A DNA stretch of 64,000 bases from Symbiodinium natans. Lineage: Eukaryota > Sar > Dinophyceae > Suessiales > Symbiodiniaceae. A program made the translations under genes and the position numbers. The stretch lies in contig CAJNDS010002724.1 in the NCBI GenBank assembly GCA_905221605.1, positions 62,001 to 126,000 of the forward strand, in the 5' to 3' direction. The notes under the pieces are model-generated. The model ran no database searches. It saw only the letters and a list, made by a program, of their open reading frames with translations, and was not told where the DNA came from. Numbering within the stretch: the stretch's first letter is position 1; the number at the start of each line of letters is the position of its first letter. Positions 50,301 to 61,290 of this stretch are shown here, piece by piece.

Positions 50301-53220
50301 CAGACACCTCTTGCACAATCGTGCTGAAGTCTCTTTGCACGTTGCGGGGCGCTTCTTTCGGTATCTCCGTCAAAGTCTAAGTGTAATCCGCAGAAAGTTC
50401 GCAGATTGTCTGAGAGCGACTCGGCCCTGCAGGAGCTGGAGACGCTCAAGGCTCCGTGGGATGTGCCCTGAAGTTTGGGGTTTGCTGCCTGTTGCTGCCT
50501 GTTGCTGCCTATCTCCAACGGCGGTTGTGCTTTCTTTCTCTTCTGGGCGATCCCTCTGCGACTGCAGGACCAGACCGAGAGGGCCCTGGAAGCATCCAAG
50601 AAGGGCACTCACCGGTCGGAGGCACTTTGGGGTATTGATGGGGCATTGCTGGCCCGGGCCATTCTTTGGACTCTTGTTCCTGTAGGAAAGGTCAGCGATC
50701 GTAGTAAAACTATGGCGAGAGGGACACAGTAGGACTACACAAGGGCTGTGGGCACGCTATGCGGGCCGAATTGCATCGACATTCCATCTCTTGGCTGCGA
50801 CATGTCGTGCGATTTGTGCCGGCAAGTCTATGCAAGCTCGATCTCCTGCTTTCAACCGCAAAACCAGGGGCAGTGGCTCCAAGTCTTGAAAGTTTTGACA
50901 ATTTTAAGATGTGCGTGGCGAAGAATTGAAAGGACTTGGCGCGACAGCTACATCAGCTTCAAGAGGCTCGGTTGTCACAATGAATGGCTTAGTGTATTTT
51001 GGTGTGATGCGTACTGGTGCCAATAAAGCTGCTATGGTACGTCAGTGACGAGAAGGCGTCGTGGACCACAGTACGTATTTCAGCTCCGGAACACTACTGG
51101 TCCCGGACTGGTTTCCGCTCATTCTTGACCCTTGAAGCACCAAAGAATCACAGCATATGTTAACATAATGACAGCATGACGACAGCATAACGCAAGCAAG
51201 ACAGGACAGCACAAGGACAGCTCGTAACATTTTGCTGGTCTACTCGGCTTGCACGGCTCTGCACAGGACCTGGGCTCCTCGCTTCGCGAGCGCAACCAGC
51301 TTCATGAAGCGGTGGAGCGACTGACGGTGCAGTTCCGGGTGCTCGGCCCAAGCATCAGCCACAAGCCCGCATGACGTAGACGGAGCACATGTGACGGAGA
51401 GCACAACATGTACCCAGAAGCTTTAGGAAGACGTCTTCAGCCAGTCGCAGCGCCACGTGGAGCTCGAGGGTCTGCTCGAGGCGACGCAGATAGTGGGGAT
51501 CCCTCGTGTGAAAAACCACAAAGAGAGGCTGGACACAAGGTCTGAAGGCACTGCCGAAAGAAGTGAGGAGGGTTCCAGAAAAGAGGGAGTTCTGAACTGT
51601 GACTGCAGTTGGCCAGTCGTGCTTGCGGGGTTTTCAAGTCAGAGTAAGCCTTGCCCTCCTCAAGCATCTGATTCTGATTGGCCTGGCCGCGAGGACCGGA
51701 ACAACGAGATCAAGCTCCTCATGTACAGACTACAGGCTGGGAGCCCAACATTGTCGGTCTCCTTTTGGCCTGGACCATGCCGAGGAGCTTTCGTCGAGGT
51801 ATGTGCCAGTGAAGGCGGATGCCGCTTGGGTGCACCGCAAGATGCTGGCAGTCTACCGGGCTGGTTGGCAGATTTAGAGAACAGGCTTGCGGGGGATCTT
51901 GAGGGATCTTGAGGATACGATCGCCAAGGCCACAGACATGGTTCTGTCGAGGTGGATCAACGGCTACCGGTGCATCTCCCGGATTCGGAAGCTTCCGATT
52001 GAACTGAACTACAAATAAGCTAAAAAACTTGAGGCCGGCGGTTCCCTTCTTCCGCCTGGCACAGGGCCTCTACCTCTTCGGTCGGCGGCAGGTGGGGACA
52101 GCACGTTCAGCTCTTGGCAGATCAGAGATGTTCGGAGATGTTCTGAGGTTGTATGCAAAATTTCGAACGACAAGCCGGTCTTCCGCATCGGTGGAGGCTT
52201 TATAGGCACCTTTCTTTCAAGCTTGCGTGCGTTCTGCTGGTGCAGATTGTGGGTCAGATGTGTCGGAATGAGTTCTACAGTCTAGGATTCGAAAAGTTCC
52301 TGGAGCAGTTTGCGGCGGAGGCGAAGAAGCACAAGCAGCCACCCCTCCACCTTGTTCATCCTACTTTACCCACCCTGGACATTGTGGCAGGAGCTTGAGC
52401 GACTGTTGACATACGAGTTGGTCGGGCCCTTGCTGCCGTGTTTCGAGCCGCAGATTGCTTCCGTACTGCTTCCAACAGCCCGAGCTTGCCGTTGTCATGC
52501 AAGATCCCTGACTCTGAGAGAGGCAGCCCCCCTCCCCCTTCATGAAGCAGTCTTCTGCAGTTCCGCACCTGAGGATGAGAAGACCGGGGAGCCCAAGTTC
52601 CTGCTGGTTCGCCCTGCCCCACTGCGCATATCGAAGGGCCCCCCCCCAAAGTTCTCCGAAATGAAAACCTCTTGTGGGAGGCGAGGCAGCTCTTGGAGGA
52701 GTCTGGCGTTGTGGAGGCACTGACTGACGACCATTCTATGCGTTATATCGCTCGATGTTACACTGCTGGGTGTTGTATCCCTCTCTCTCTCTATATGTGT
52801 ATATGTGTACATATGTACACGTACGTATACTTTCTACATTGTTTGTGGTACATGCGATTACACTCAGCTTCTTGCTACCAGTAGCAGGATTTTTTGAAAT
52901 GGATGGCTCCGATGTCTGCACAGTTCTGGCTGTCGCTAGGAGCAGTTGCTGCACACGCACGGGAAACCAATACCATCCAACAACCAAGCAATGCAGGGTC
53001 GTGTCGGCAGTTTCCAGGAAGAATTAAAATCGGGGGAGAAATCCCAGACATTAAAGAGGTTGGATCTTTCTCACCTGCCCTCTGATCTCATCTGTGCGTG
53101 TTCCCACACAACCTGGGCCTTGTTTGTGCTTCCCTTGTGCAAGAACCGCACCAGGAAGTGCGGCAGAAGGTCTCGGAGGATGCGCAGCGTAGCAAGCCCG
53201 CAGGACGTGCGTTGCACACT
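41395..53220 (+). CDS. Long coiled-coil protein gene(s) split into many short exons
   Basis: At least 20 short + strand stretches translate to charged, Leu/Gln/Glu-rich heptad-type helix, usually behind an AG acceptor and before GT or GC. Examples: about 41555-41650 ([20 protein letters not shown]), 41738-41832 ([18 protein letters not shown]), 41869-41938 ([14 protein letters not shown]), 42031-42060 ([10 protein letters not shown]), 42247-42300 ([12 protein letters not shown]), 43762-43845 ([20 protein letters not shown] after TTTTTTCAG), 44396-44470, 45421-45489 (LQLEVLQLQ-like), 45632-45715 ([19 protein letters not shown]), 48760-48845 ([17 protein letters not shown]), 50390-50450, 50567-50602, 50930-50978, 51262-51333 ([15 protein letters not shown]), 51429-51488, 51690-51738, 52640-52710 ([13 protein letters not shown]). 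Function not recognisable beyond a structural coiled coil. Whether it is one gene or two split by the reductase gene is open. Confidence 0.6.
42612..42860 (+). repeat. AAAGAAAG polypurine tract
   Basis: About 250 bases almost purely A and G on the + strand. A shorter relative lies at about 43165-43235. Both follow a CCAAGG/CATCAAGG phrase, so they may be tails of one repeat family. Lies in a presumed intron of the coiled-coil gene. Confidence 0.85.
44343..44362. repeat. Short interstitial telomere-type tract (TTAGGGTTTAGGG)
   Basis: Two to three TTTAGGG units about 35 bases before a coiled-coil exon. Opposite orientation to the tract at 33.6 kb. Confidence 0.7.
46643..48059 (+). CDS. RRM2: Ribonucleotide reductase small subunit (R2), three exons
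   Basis: R2 carries the di-iron tyrosyl-radical cofactor that lets the reductase turn ribonucleotides into dNTPs. Exons 46643-46825, 46929-47767 and 47993-48059 give 362 residues, normal for class Ia R2. Metal ligands are all present: Asp110 (AASDGIV), Glu141 and His144 ([10 protein letters not shown]), Glu203 (AAVEG), Glu237 and His240 (SRDEGLH). Radical Tyr148 is in SETYSLL. The C-terminal tail FALDKDF matches the R1-docking tail of eukaryotic R2. Intron 1 is GC-AG (103 bases). Intron 2 (225 bases) has no GT or GC donor; GA-AG fits the reading TACCA|GAATCT...CTCGAG|GAAGG and restores [11 protein letters not shown]. The open frame runs through intron 2 by chance, so a naive call would insert about 75 false Gly-rich residues. 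Just before the ATG is CTTTGCTGTAG, a possible trans- or cis-splice acceptor. Confidence 0.95.
47838..47859 (+). repeat. Poly-G run in R2 intron 2
   Basis: About 20 uninterrupted G, with a second G-rich stretch at 47924-47952. Lies wholly in the intron with the unusual donor. Confidence 0.9.
48060..48745. other. Spacer after R2
   Basis: No exon supported. The sequence resumes coiled-coil exon style at about 48755 after a CTATTTTTAG acceptor. Confidence 0.4.
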
Positions 53221-53340
53221 GTCTGCTGAGTTGCTCTCAATGCAATCGTCATCAGTATAAGTGGCTGTCTAGCACGCGACAGTACGCTCAACGCTTTTGA
53301 TCCAATCTTGGTGGAGTCTTGTGAGCTAAGATCGTGCTGT

Positions 53341-53380
53341 CAGGACTGCAGAGCGGACTGCAGAGTGGACTGCAGAGCAC
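53341..53380 (+). repeat. Three tandem GGACTGCAGAG units
   Basis: The 11-12-base unit GACTGCAGAG(C/T)G repeats three times without interruption. Confidence 0.85.
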
Positions 53381-55030
53381 GATGAGTCGCAGATCCCTGA
53401 ACTCTTCGAGGGGCAGCCTGTGACAGCCCGGCGTCCCTAGGCCAGTCGAAGAGGTTGGCCTCGTTCACGCTGTGGCTCGCTTTCAATCGTAGGTAGGTAG
53501 TTTAGGTAGCCGTTTCACCTTGCATCCATGCTAGCCCTGAGCCGCGGAAGCACGATCAAGCTTGAAGGTTTTCTCATGCGGGGACGTGTCGATGTGTCAG
53601 GGTGACTGCTGTTGACCTCGGTTCCTGGGCATAGTGGGTCTTGCTTCGGCAGACGGATGCTGTTGCAAATGCCTCAGAAAAAGCCCCTTCGGTTACATGG
53701 GACTGGCCATAGGAGACGCCGAGCACCAGTGAAGGAAGAGTTGTGTGCTCTTCATGGCCGCCGACGAAATAGCGACATCACTGTTGGTGGCGTGGCATAA
53801 ACATCGTTAAGCTCCCCGCAAGCAAGGGCTTCCGATGCACTGGCATAATCTGTACGCCCCAATCTAGCGACAGCTGGACGGGCCTTCTGTCTGTGTGATT
53901 GATTGTCGCGGCTGCCGCTTTTTGGTGCATGCTTCAGAGTAGGCCGCACTTACTGTGCACCACCCTCGTAGGCCAGAAGCTTGGGGTGAAGACTTCGATG
54001 CAGTCTTGTTTGATGGTTCTGTTCCTTTCCGCGACAGTCGGAGGCATGGCGTCTTCGCGCCAGAACCGAAGAGGCACCCGCACGTGCAAGCATAGCTGTT
54101 CCGCAGGTTTGAACTCCAAAAACTAGGTACCTTGGCTGAATCGCAGTTGATTCAGATATGTGGGCCATTTAATGTACACGGAGCCCCGTGCTGTGTAAGC
54201 TAAGCAACTATGCTAGAAGCTCTGTTGACGTGGCGATTCAGTGGCATTGGCTCCACGTTGCTTGGCATTCCTAACAAATGCCAACGCCAACGATCATTAT
54301 CAGTAGAGTCATTGTTCATTAGTCCGGTTGCTAGTATTATCATCTGTCAGGATCTGTTATCCCCAAGCCGTCATGTACCGCCATCCCTCATCCCTGCCAT
54401 CCCTCATTCCTGCGGGTTCCATATTGCCCTGCGATGGCAAAGCTCATCTGTCTTCTGTGTTGCTGCGTCCCGAAGCTTGCCTCCAATTGCGAAGCCTTGT
54501 GCTTCACGCAGGATGTGACTCGCTCCTTACGCATCAACTAAGGGCGCTGGCTGTAAAGGACATCTTGCTGCCTGACCACACGGTGACTTCGCAGGGTGAG
54601 AATAGTACAATTTGTTCACTCCAGCAGCAGCCATGTCTCGCGCGAACGAAGCAACCGAGGTGCAGCTGACCGTCAGCAATGAAGATCCGTTGAGGATCCT
54701 TGGATGGGGGGAAGCGCTGCCCGTCCTACGACACGTATTCTCCCCCCCTTGCCACGAGAGACTGTGCTACGCTGAGGAGTTGGATGGGCTCCCTGAAGCT
54801 GCATGGCTTACTACTGGACACGCCTTTGTTTTGTGAGACCGACTGCCCTGCTAGTCAAAAGCGTTGACCCCGTGAGCTGGGGTCAAGAATCCGGCACCCC
54901 AAGCTTCCTGGCTCCTGCCTTTCCTTGCAGGTTCCGTGTGGAGTCGAACGAATCTCCGACCGCAGTGTTTTGAAGTTCACTTGAGTTGTTACTCCTGTCC
55001 CGGAAACTGCCGCCGACCGGACGTCATCCG
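53381..55030. other. No supported gene
   Basis: A 75-codon frame at 54612-54836 (SRANEATEVQLTVSNEDPLR) looks protein-like but matches nothing I recognise. It may be an exon of the gene that includes the membrane segment at 55.05 kb. Confidence 0.3.
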
Positions 55031-55032
55031 AG

Positions 55033-55165
55033 GAAACACATGGCAACGGGCTTGGGGGCATGATGTCCTTCCAATTCCACGACCTCATGTGCTACAACAT
55101 GTGCCTTTGGTTGGAGTTTGCTCTTTCACTCGTAGCAGTCGTGAGTTCTCGCGCGTTCTATTCCG
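55033..55165 (+). CDS. Possible exon with a membrane helix, unidentified
   Basis: In the frame containing GMMSFQFHDLMCYNMCLWLE the next residues, FALSLVAVVSSRAFYSAE, form a convincing transmembrane helix with polar flanks. The order (short amphipathic lead, Cys/Met-rich, helix, aromatic end) reminds me of TMEM184/organic-solute-transporter proteins, but the match is weak. A further exon-like piece (RSFGKINTNKMGAARGTKSG) occurs at about 55353-55425, followed at once by telomere-type repeats. Confidence 0.3.
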
Positions 55166-55426
55166 CTGAGTCTCCTGTTAGTCCACGATTTGAAGCCTGA
55201 TGTCCTCTTAGTCCTGCTTTACTTCAACTCCACATTCTGGGCTGTCTTCTTGTCTTTGTGCATATGCGATCTATGATCCGCTGTATGGACCTATGAGTCT
55301 TTGTGGGCACTACTTGAGTCCGCATATGTTTCGTGAACCTTGCTTGTGCCAGGTCCTTCGGCAAGATCAACACCAACAAGATGGGCGCGGCTCGGGGCAC
55401 AAAATCAGGCATCTTCCCTTGCTTCG

Positions 55427-55488
55427 ACCCTAAACCCTAAACCCGAAACCCCAAACCCTAAACCCCAAACCCTAAACCCTAAACCTGG
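55427..55488. repeat. Interstitial telomere-type tract (CCCTAAA)n
   Basis: Alternating CCCTAAA and CCCCAAA units, about eight. It follows directly after an exon-like stretch. Confidence 0.9.
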
Positions 55489-56510
55489 GGGACTGTCTTG
55501 CCAACTCAGGGATTTCCTGGACTGGTTATCCAGCTGGCCTGGGTCCAGATCACCTGTAAAGGAAAGTGGAAAACCACGGGGTGCCTTGGCAGGTTTAGTG
55601 TTGCTGATGCTGATGCCTTTGTTCTGCGTTGCCGTGCGGCGAAAGCTTGAAAACTGTCATTGTCATGTGGGCTCTTGAAGGGCATGTTGGGGGGGGGGGG
55701 GACGGGTAGGAACCAAGATGTGTTAGTTGTTACCCCCTCATCCGGTGAAGTTCACATCCTAAACGGTATCAGAAACTCGGCGAAACTTGCCGAAAGCTCG
55801 CTCAAAACTCGCCCAAAAAGGGGTTGCTTCATGGTTCTGACCGCCCCCTAAAATGCATCGGGCAAGCATCTAATCTATTGGGTCATTGTGAAGAATTCCA
55901 GCAAGCTCGGATTGTTGAACAGGCGGTTTGTGTGAAGCGAATAAACACCAAAAGGCACACCAACGTAGCACATTCATGAAAGCCCAGCATCACCCTGGGG
56001 TTCGGGTTCGAGAACTGTCCATGTGAAACATGTGCAAGTCTCTGATCTCTGAGGTCAGTGAGCTGGCTGGTCGTAGGAGCTCCCGGGCTGTGGGCTGTGG
56101 AGCACCGTATTCCGAAGTCTGACTTCCCCAACAGCGGATACGCTCATGGGGTCTACAATCTGTAAAGCAAAGGTGCGGTGACCAAGTTTCGGTCCGAGAG
56201 TCCGAGAGCACAAGGGATGTGTGCGCGCGTGACTGTAGAAATTGGGCCTGGCGTCCACAATTAACAGTCAGCTCCCTTGAGGGGCGGCGTGAGATGCAAA
56301 AGTCTTTTGCAGGATCTTTTCGCGCACGAACATGTCTCCTTGCTCATGGATTGAGATCCAAGTGCGTGCGTGGCGCGAGAACGAAACAATCGTTTTGCAT
56401 GAACATGTTTCAATTGCGATCCATGTGTGCCCGCGACACGAGAACGCAGCGATATGTTTGAATCAGCATCTCTCGTTGCGCACGCAGAGAAGTCCTGCGG
56501 AGTCAGGGTC
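55489..56510. other. No supported gene
   Basis: A G11 run lies near 55690. Short frames on both strands look random. Confidence 0.4.
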
Positions 56511-56546
56511 TGGGTTAGGGGTTTGGGGTTTAGGGTGTAGGGTTAC
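56511..56546. repeat. Interstitial telomere-type tract (TTTAGGG variants)
   Basis: GGTTAGGGGTTTGGGGTTTA then GGGTGTAGGGTTA: four to five degenerate units, G-strand on +. Confidence 0.85.
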
Positions 56547-56797
56547 TTCACAATGTCTTCTGCAACTTGAGCTTGGCAAGTTGCCTTTGCAGCGGTTTCT
56601 ACGAAGCCTCGCCGAAATCACCGAAAACCTAAAGAGCCAGAAAGCCCTATCTAAACACCCTAAGCTCCTTAAACCCCAACGCGCTTTGGTCTCTAAGCCC
56701 TAGACTCCTAAACCCTTAGCCTATGCCCCACACCCAACACCCTGACTGAACCCCCAAACGCTCGAAATTTCGGGATGCCAGCTGCGAGTCTGTCACT

Positions 56798-56852
56798 GTA
56801 GGGTTTGGGTTTAGGGTTTAGGGATGTTTAGGGTTTAGGGTTTAGGGTTTTT
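56798..56852. repeat. Interstitial telomere-type tract (TTTAGGG)n
   Basis: About seven units, mostly exact, G-strand on +. Separated from the previous tract by 250 bases of decayed CCCTAAA-like sequence in the opposite orientation (56690-56760). Confidence 0.9.
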
Positions 56853-57098
56853 TGACTGTATAGCACCAAATAGGACCAAATTGTGTGCTATTCCCTCGCT
56901 GTTGGGTCTGTAAGGATCCATTCCAGAGCCGGCTCTGCAAGTTTGATATAGCAGCTAGCCGCCACTTTGTGGACCCTGTCGAGGAGATGGCACCATCACT
57001 GCGCAAACGGATGAGACGAAGAATAACCACGCAACAGTTGGATTCTACCTGGTTGCGCACCAGAGGCCTAACGTATACGACTGGGTCTATTCCACTAC

Positions 57099-57545
57099 TT
57101 GCAAAGCAGACTCTCGGCGGCAGGGAATGAAGGCCTGAATTACGGGTTGCCCGAACGCTATAATTACGTAGTGCGCGCCTATGATGTGAGGGCTTGTATC
57201 CAGCACAAAAGTGTCCTCGTCCACTCTCCACTTAGAGGGAATCTGGTCATCCCGGCAGATCACGCCAAGTTTCTTGTAGATCTCAGTTCCGGTTTGCTTC
57301 TACGTGCAATGCCCTGTGCAACAGTCGAAACTCTTCTGCAGGACCTGAACTTCCAGATCTCCTTGTCTGGGGGTGTGGCAGCCTATATCACCGACAAGCT
57401 GATGGGTTATTTTAGCGGTACTTTGAGTGAGACTCTCGTCGGAGCCATAACAAGCGGGAAAGAGGATCAGGCTTTCTACATTGTAATCCTGGGTACCATG
57501 ACGCCAAGGATCATCAAGGGCCAGATCGAACGGAAGGTAGCTTAA
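57099..57545 (+). CDS. Hypothetical 148-codon frame
   Basis: No ATG at the 5' edge, so this would be an exon rather than a whole gene. The translation is well mixed and protein-like (LPERYNYVVRAYDVRACIQH, LVIPADHAKFLVDLSSG, GGVAAYITDKLMGYFSG) and ends in a natural stop. I do not recognise the family. Its composition differs from the surrounding low-complexity DNA. Confidence 0.4.
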   Translation: MQSRLSAAGNEGLNYGLPERYNYVVRAYDVRACIQHKSVLVHSPLRGNLVIPADHAKFLVDLSSGLLLRAMPCATVETLLQDLNFQISLSGGVAAYITDKLMGYFSGTLSETLVGAITSGKEDQAFYIVILGTMTPRIIKGQIERKVA

Positions 57546-57884
57546 CCGCAGCGAATGGCAACAGGGTTCTGAGGTTTCGCATTCTGTAAGGGTGAATGTG
57601 CCGCTCTGAGAACGAACACATGGCTTCGCCATTGTCCATAGGCCCACGTTGAAGGCCCGTCGCATGGTTCCTCTCGTGGGCGGAGTTGAGTCATTGGAAG
57701 GTGTCACACGTCGGGTTCTCCTTACATCACAAGAACTTCAAGACCCGATGTCCAGTTCGACCATACCTTAAGGTCAAGGCCTTTGATGCATACAGGCTGG
57801 CAGTGGTGGGATGCTACTGTAGCTACAGTGTCAGGCTCGATTGCGCGCAAGATGTCCTGCATCTATGCGAGCTCCCTAGGTCTG

Positions 57885-57990
57885 CGGCGTTATGGAGAAG
57901 CAAGTGGAGCCCCAGCTCAGCCAGCAGCTCCAAAAGCTCAACACGCCCCCAGCTCTTGAAATTAAGAGTGTTGCCGTGCTTAAAGAGAAG
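57885..57990 (+). CDS. Coiled-coil exon-like piece
   Basis: Translation VMEKQVEPQLSQQLQKLN then ALEIKSVAVLKEKSQRMRE is helix-prone and resembles the 41-53 kb coiled-coil exons. A 153-codon frame at 58041-58502, rich in Gln/Ser/Glu, follows and could be the next exon. Linkage is inference. Confidence 0.35.
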
Positions 57991-58760
57991 TCGCAGAGAA
58001 TGAGGGAACGCGACTCAGGCTGCTTCTCCCTCCCCTGGACATGAATGCCCCAGACCGACTCCAAGAACGCCGGTTGGAGGAGCCAGCGCGCGGCGCAGCG
58101 GAAGGCCTTTTGTGCAAGTGCAAGCGCCGTTATCGCCAGGAAAACAGCAGCTCCGAGCCCACACTCCAAGTCACAGCAACTGGGCTCGTTCAGAGAGCCC
58201 ACAGTGAGCCCACCTATGGGAGTGCTTGGATGCGATGGGCCAAGGATACAAACGCCAGCTCCTCCGAGCCGGTTTTGCCAGTTGCCTGCCTGCAAGTCAC
58301 ATCAAGGGCTCAAGAGCATCAAGAGCCAAGCCATGATGTGCAGAATGTGCAGAATGCAAATGAACTGAATCAGTCATTGAAGGACCATGGGGATGTAGAC
58401 GATCGACCAGCTGGTCCTGGCATAGTGGAGTCCTGGCCCGGAAGCATCCAAAGAATCGTTTCCATGTCGGACACTTCAAGGTTAGCTCCTGAAATGCCTT
58501 GAAACATGAAGAAGACTCCATCCTTCCTCCCCCCCCCTTCTTCCCCCAGAACCTGTTTCATCTTGTAGATGGCGATCCAGCTTGCCGCGGGTGGAGGTTG
58601 TTGTGGCCGCTCACCTTGCGCGCTCTCCATGAACACTGTTGATCCTGCGAAAGCGTGTCCAAGAACAGAGGTGGGCGCAGGCGTCAAAGGCGGTGGTTGT
58701 GTGAAGCGCCTCGGTAGCGTGGCAAATGCCGATCCCTGATCCCTTGCAAGGAACCTGCCC

Positions 58761-59598
58761 CTAGCGTGGCTTGGCCCTTCTGAGTCCCGCCAGATCCGGC
58801 AGCGGGGTCCTGCAGGCCGGCCTCAGCATTGCTTCGACCTCTGCCTCTTCTGTCTCCTTGACCACATGAAAACCGCCCGCATTTCCCGCAAAAGGGTTTC
58901 TCAAGACTTCTGGTCTGCGTCCGTCAGGGTAGCTTCGGGTGGGCTTCTCTGATTGATGTACTCCCTGAGCCGGATGCTGGCCGCGGCTTTCGACTGTTGG
59001 GCTTCCAGGGCCATCCTGCTCTGTGCGTTGCACGTCCTCGTCACATGTCCTCGGCGTACTCCGCCTTCTGGGCGATGAAGTTCTTTCTCAGCTCCTGTTG
59101 GATGCGCTGCCATTGCTCTTTCAGCTCGCACTGTCGGCGCAGCTTGGCCTCTGCCTTCCTGATAGTCGCGACGAATTCTTTGATGTCTCTGACCTCTTCT
59201 CCAAGCTGGTTGTCGCTCTGCGTGGACCAAGGCGGCTTGTCTGAAGAAGCGGACTTCGTGTCCGTGGCCATCTCGCTGGAGGCTGTGATACTTCCATGCA
59301 GAAGGCGAGGCCGACGCCCAAGCACCAGACCAGTTTTTTTGTACCTTTGGGTCGTTGTCCCCCCATCCTTTGTTGGTGTGCTTTCCCATGTCGTCTCGTG
59401 GTCGACATCGTAGCTCCGTGTTCGGCAAGGTGCCGTAGCACCCGTAGAGGAGCTGCCCTGGCCTGGGCCAACTGGGCCCTGGCGAAGTTCACCGCTCTTC
59501 TCCAACGTGCCCTTTTCAAGCGATGAACGCGATGCCAGGTCGGCGAGCGAATGGCTGCAAACCACCAGCTCCCGTGCTCTAACTAGGGTTGCGGGCAA
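58761..59598 (-). pseudogene. Gag/ORF1-like retroelement remnant broken by two frame changes
   Basis: First frame (59598-59041) ends in a basic coiled coil: EVRDIKEFVATIRKAEAKL then RRQCELKEQWQRIQQELRK and NFIAQKAEYAED. The sense continues in a second frame (TRTCNAQSRMALEAQQSKAA, 59040-58901), then a third (GGFHVVKETEEAEVEAML, about 58870-58761). The style matches coiled-coil nucleic-acid-binding ORFs of dinoflagellate retroelements, but no RT is nearby. Short, old and inactive. Confidence 0.45.
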
Positions 59599-60026
59599 TT
59601 CGCTCGATCCCCAACGCTCTCCATGATCCCCAAACTAAAGGCCCCTTAAAGTTAAGGCCCTACTCACAAGCCTCAAAAACCCCAAAGGACCGGAAGGCCC
59701 AAAATTTCCAGCACAAGAGCCAGTGCAAAGGACTGGACCAACACGCAGGCCCTGGAATGGGCCAGCTGGATCAGCACCGAGGCTGGGTCGACCTCTTTTG
59801 GCAAAAAACTCGAAACTACTCTCCCTCCCGCCCCCCGCCCCACAAGTTACCAAGATCCCCAAGAATTGTAAAGCCCTAAACCTCAAACCTCAGACCCCCG
59901 GAAGACAGAAAGGCCCTGTTAAAAGGTGCCCTGAGAGGTGCCCTGAGAGCTGGTCTTGCCGAGGTACTTCCGCCCGATGCCATCCATGAGCTCTCGCGGT
60001 GGGCGCTGCAAGGACCCACGGCTTTG

Positions 60027-60062
60027 TGGAACCAGGGTTAGGGTTTAGCATCTAGGGTTACA
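60027..60062. repeat. Short interstitial telomere-type tract
   Basis: AGGGTTAGGGTTTAGCATCTAGGGTTA. The same TTTAGCATCTA(A)GGGTT phrase appears at 35480-35505, so the two sites share more than the telomere unit. Confidence 0.75.
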
Positions 60063-60111
60063 CCGTAAGTTACACCCAACAAACCCCATATTCCTGGCGT
60101 GCTAGTGGGTT

Positions 60112-60330
60112 GAGCGCCTCCCTCCCTCCCTGCCTCCCTCCCTCATTCACTCCCATTCTCGCTCCCTCTCTCTCTCGCTCTCTCGCTCTCTCGCTCGCTC
60201 TCTCGCTCGCTCTCTCGCTCGCTCTCTCGCTCGCTCTCTCTCTCTCTCTTCCTCTCTTCCTCTCTCTTCCTCTCTCTCTCTCTCTCCCTCTCTCTCTCTC
60301 TCTTCTCTGTGTCTCTTTCTTTCTTAGCGG
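60112..60330. repeat. (CTCTCGCT)n / (CT)n microsatellite
   Basis: CCTCCCTCCCTG units pass into CTCTCGCTCGCT units and then plain CT, about 200 bases in all. Long Leu/Ser open frames across it are artefacts. Confidence 0.95.
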
Positions 60331-61165
60331 CTCATCGTGCTCCAGCAGCTACATGCACAAACATCCCGAGCTTTGCCAGTGCAGGTTTTCGGCTTTAGGG
60401 CCATGCAGGGCTGTGCTCATGAATGTTCCGGCACATGTAGGCCTTCAGGGTTTCTCGAATTTAGGGCTTTAGGGGCTCAGGCGGAGGGGTAGAAAACCCT
60501 TGTCCTGTTTCACCGCCCTCCCTCTCGTGCGCAAGTTCCCTCACCGTCTCTCATATTTTGCTTAATTCCCCTTGTATAGCTTCTCTCTCCCTGCTTATAA
60601 TCTCACCTTCTCATGCGGTCTTTCCGACAAGCAAGGGGGGGGGGGACTTCATGCGGCCTCTGAAGACCGCCAGGTGCAGAAGACATGCACTTGAACCTTG
60701 CTGGGCTTCCCCACATGGAGCGCCTCGCCCGGGAAGCACGAGGGGCTGCCATGTCACGTACAATCACCAGCATGCAGAACATTATATTGCAAAGAACATG
60801 TCCCCTATCAGGCAACCCAATGTACATGAGAAGATTTGCAAAGGCACGGCTTCGTGGTGGACCAGGCAGCTGCGGGTCTCCGCTTGGGAGCCACAGCGCC
60901 CGGGCGGCGTCCCCTTTCATTGTTTTTGGGCTCTTCACACCGTGCCTTGCAGCATCACCCAACAAGAATGGCAATGGTCATGGAAGCATTATTGTTGCCG
61001 TTTTTGCCGTCGCCGTTGCCGATGCCGTTGGTTTTACTGTTGCTTTTGCTGTTGCTGTCATGTAGTATCAAGGCAACACTCGAGGAGATCGTAGTCCACG
61101 GCGCGCAGAGCCTGAAGGCCTGTAGCCTCCGAAGAAACACCCGACAGCTGAAGATGCCTCCTTGA
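60331..61165. other. No supported gene
   Basis: A G11 run lies at about 60639-60649. A GTTGCC/GTTGCT-type trinucleotide-rich tract covers about 60990-61062. Confidence 0.4.
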
Positions 61166-61173
61166 ATTGAGCA

Positions 61174-61290
61174 ATGTTTGTCCAGGCCTACTCCATGGAG
61201 GCTGTGAGCCCCACCGAGCTTCAGTTTTCTGCCGAGTTCGGCACGGAGGCGCGGATGAGATGTATAGCTGAACTGCTAGATCTGGGCAAG
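61174..61290 (+). CDS. Possible first exon, unidentified
   Basis: MEAVSPTELQFSAEFGTEAR then MRCIAELLDLGK, ending at AAG|GTTCG, a plausible donor. Preceded by an in-frame ATG further up (ATGTTTGTCCAGGCC). No family recognised. Confidence 0.3.

Noticed and set aside
60110-60472. Leu/Ser-repeat open frame of 120 codons
   Set aside because: Direct translation of the CTCTCGCT microsatellite.
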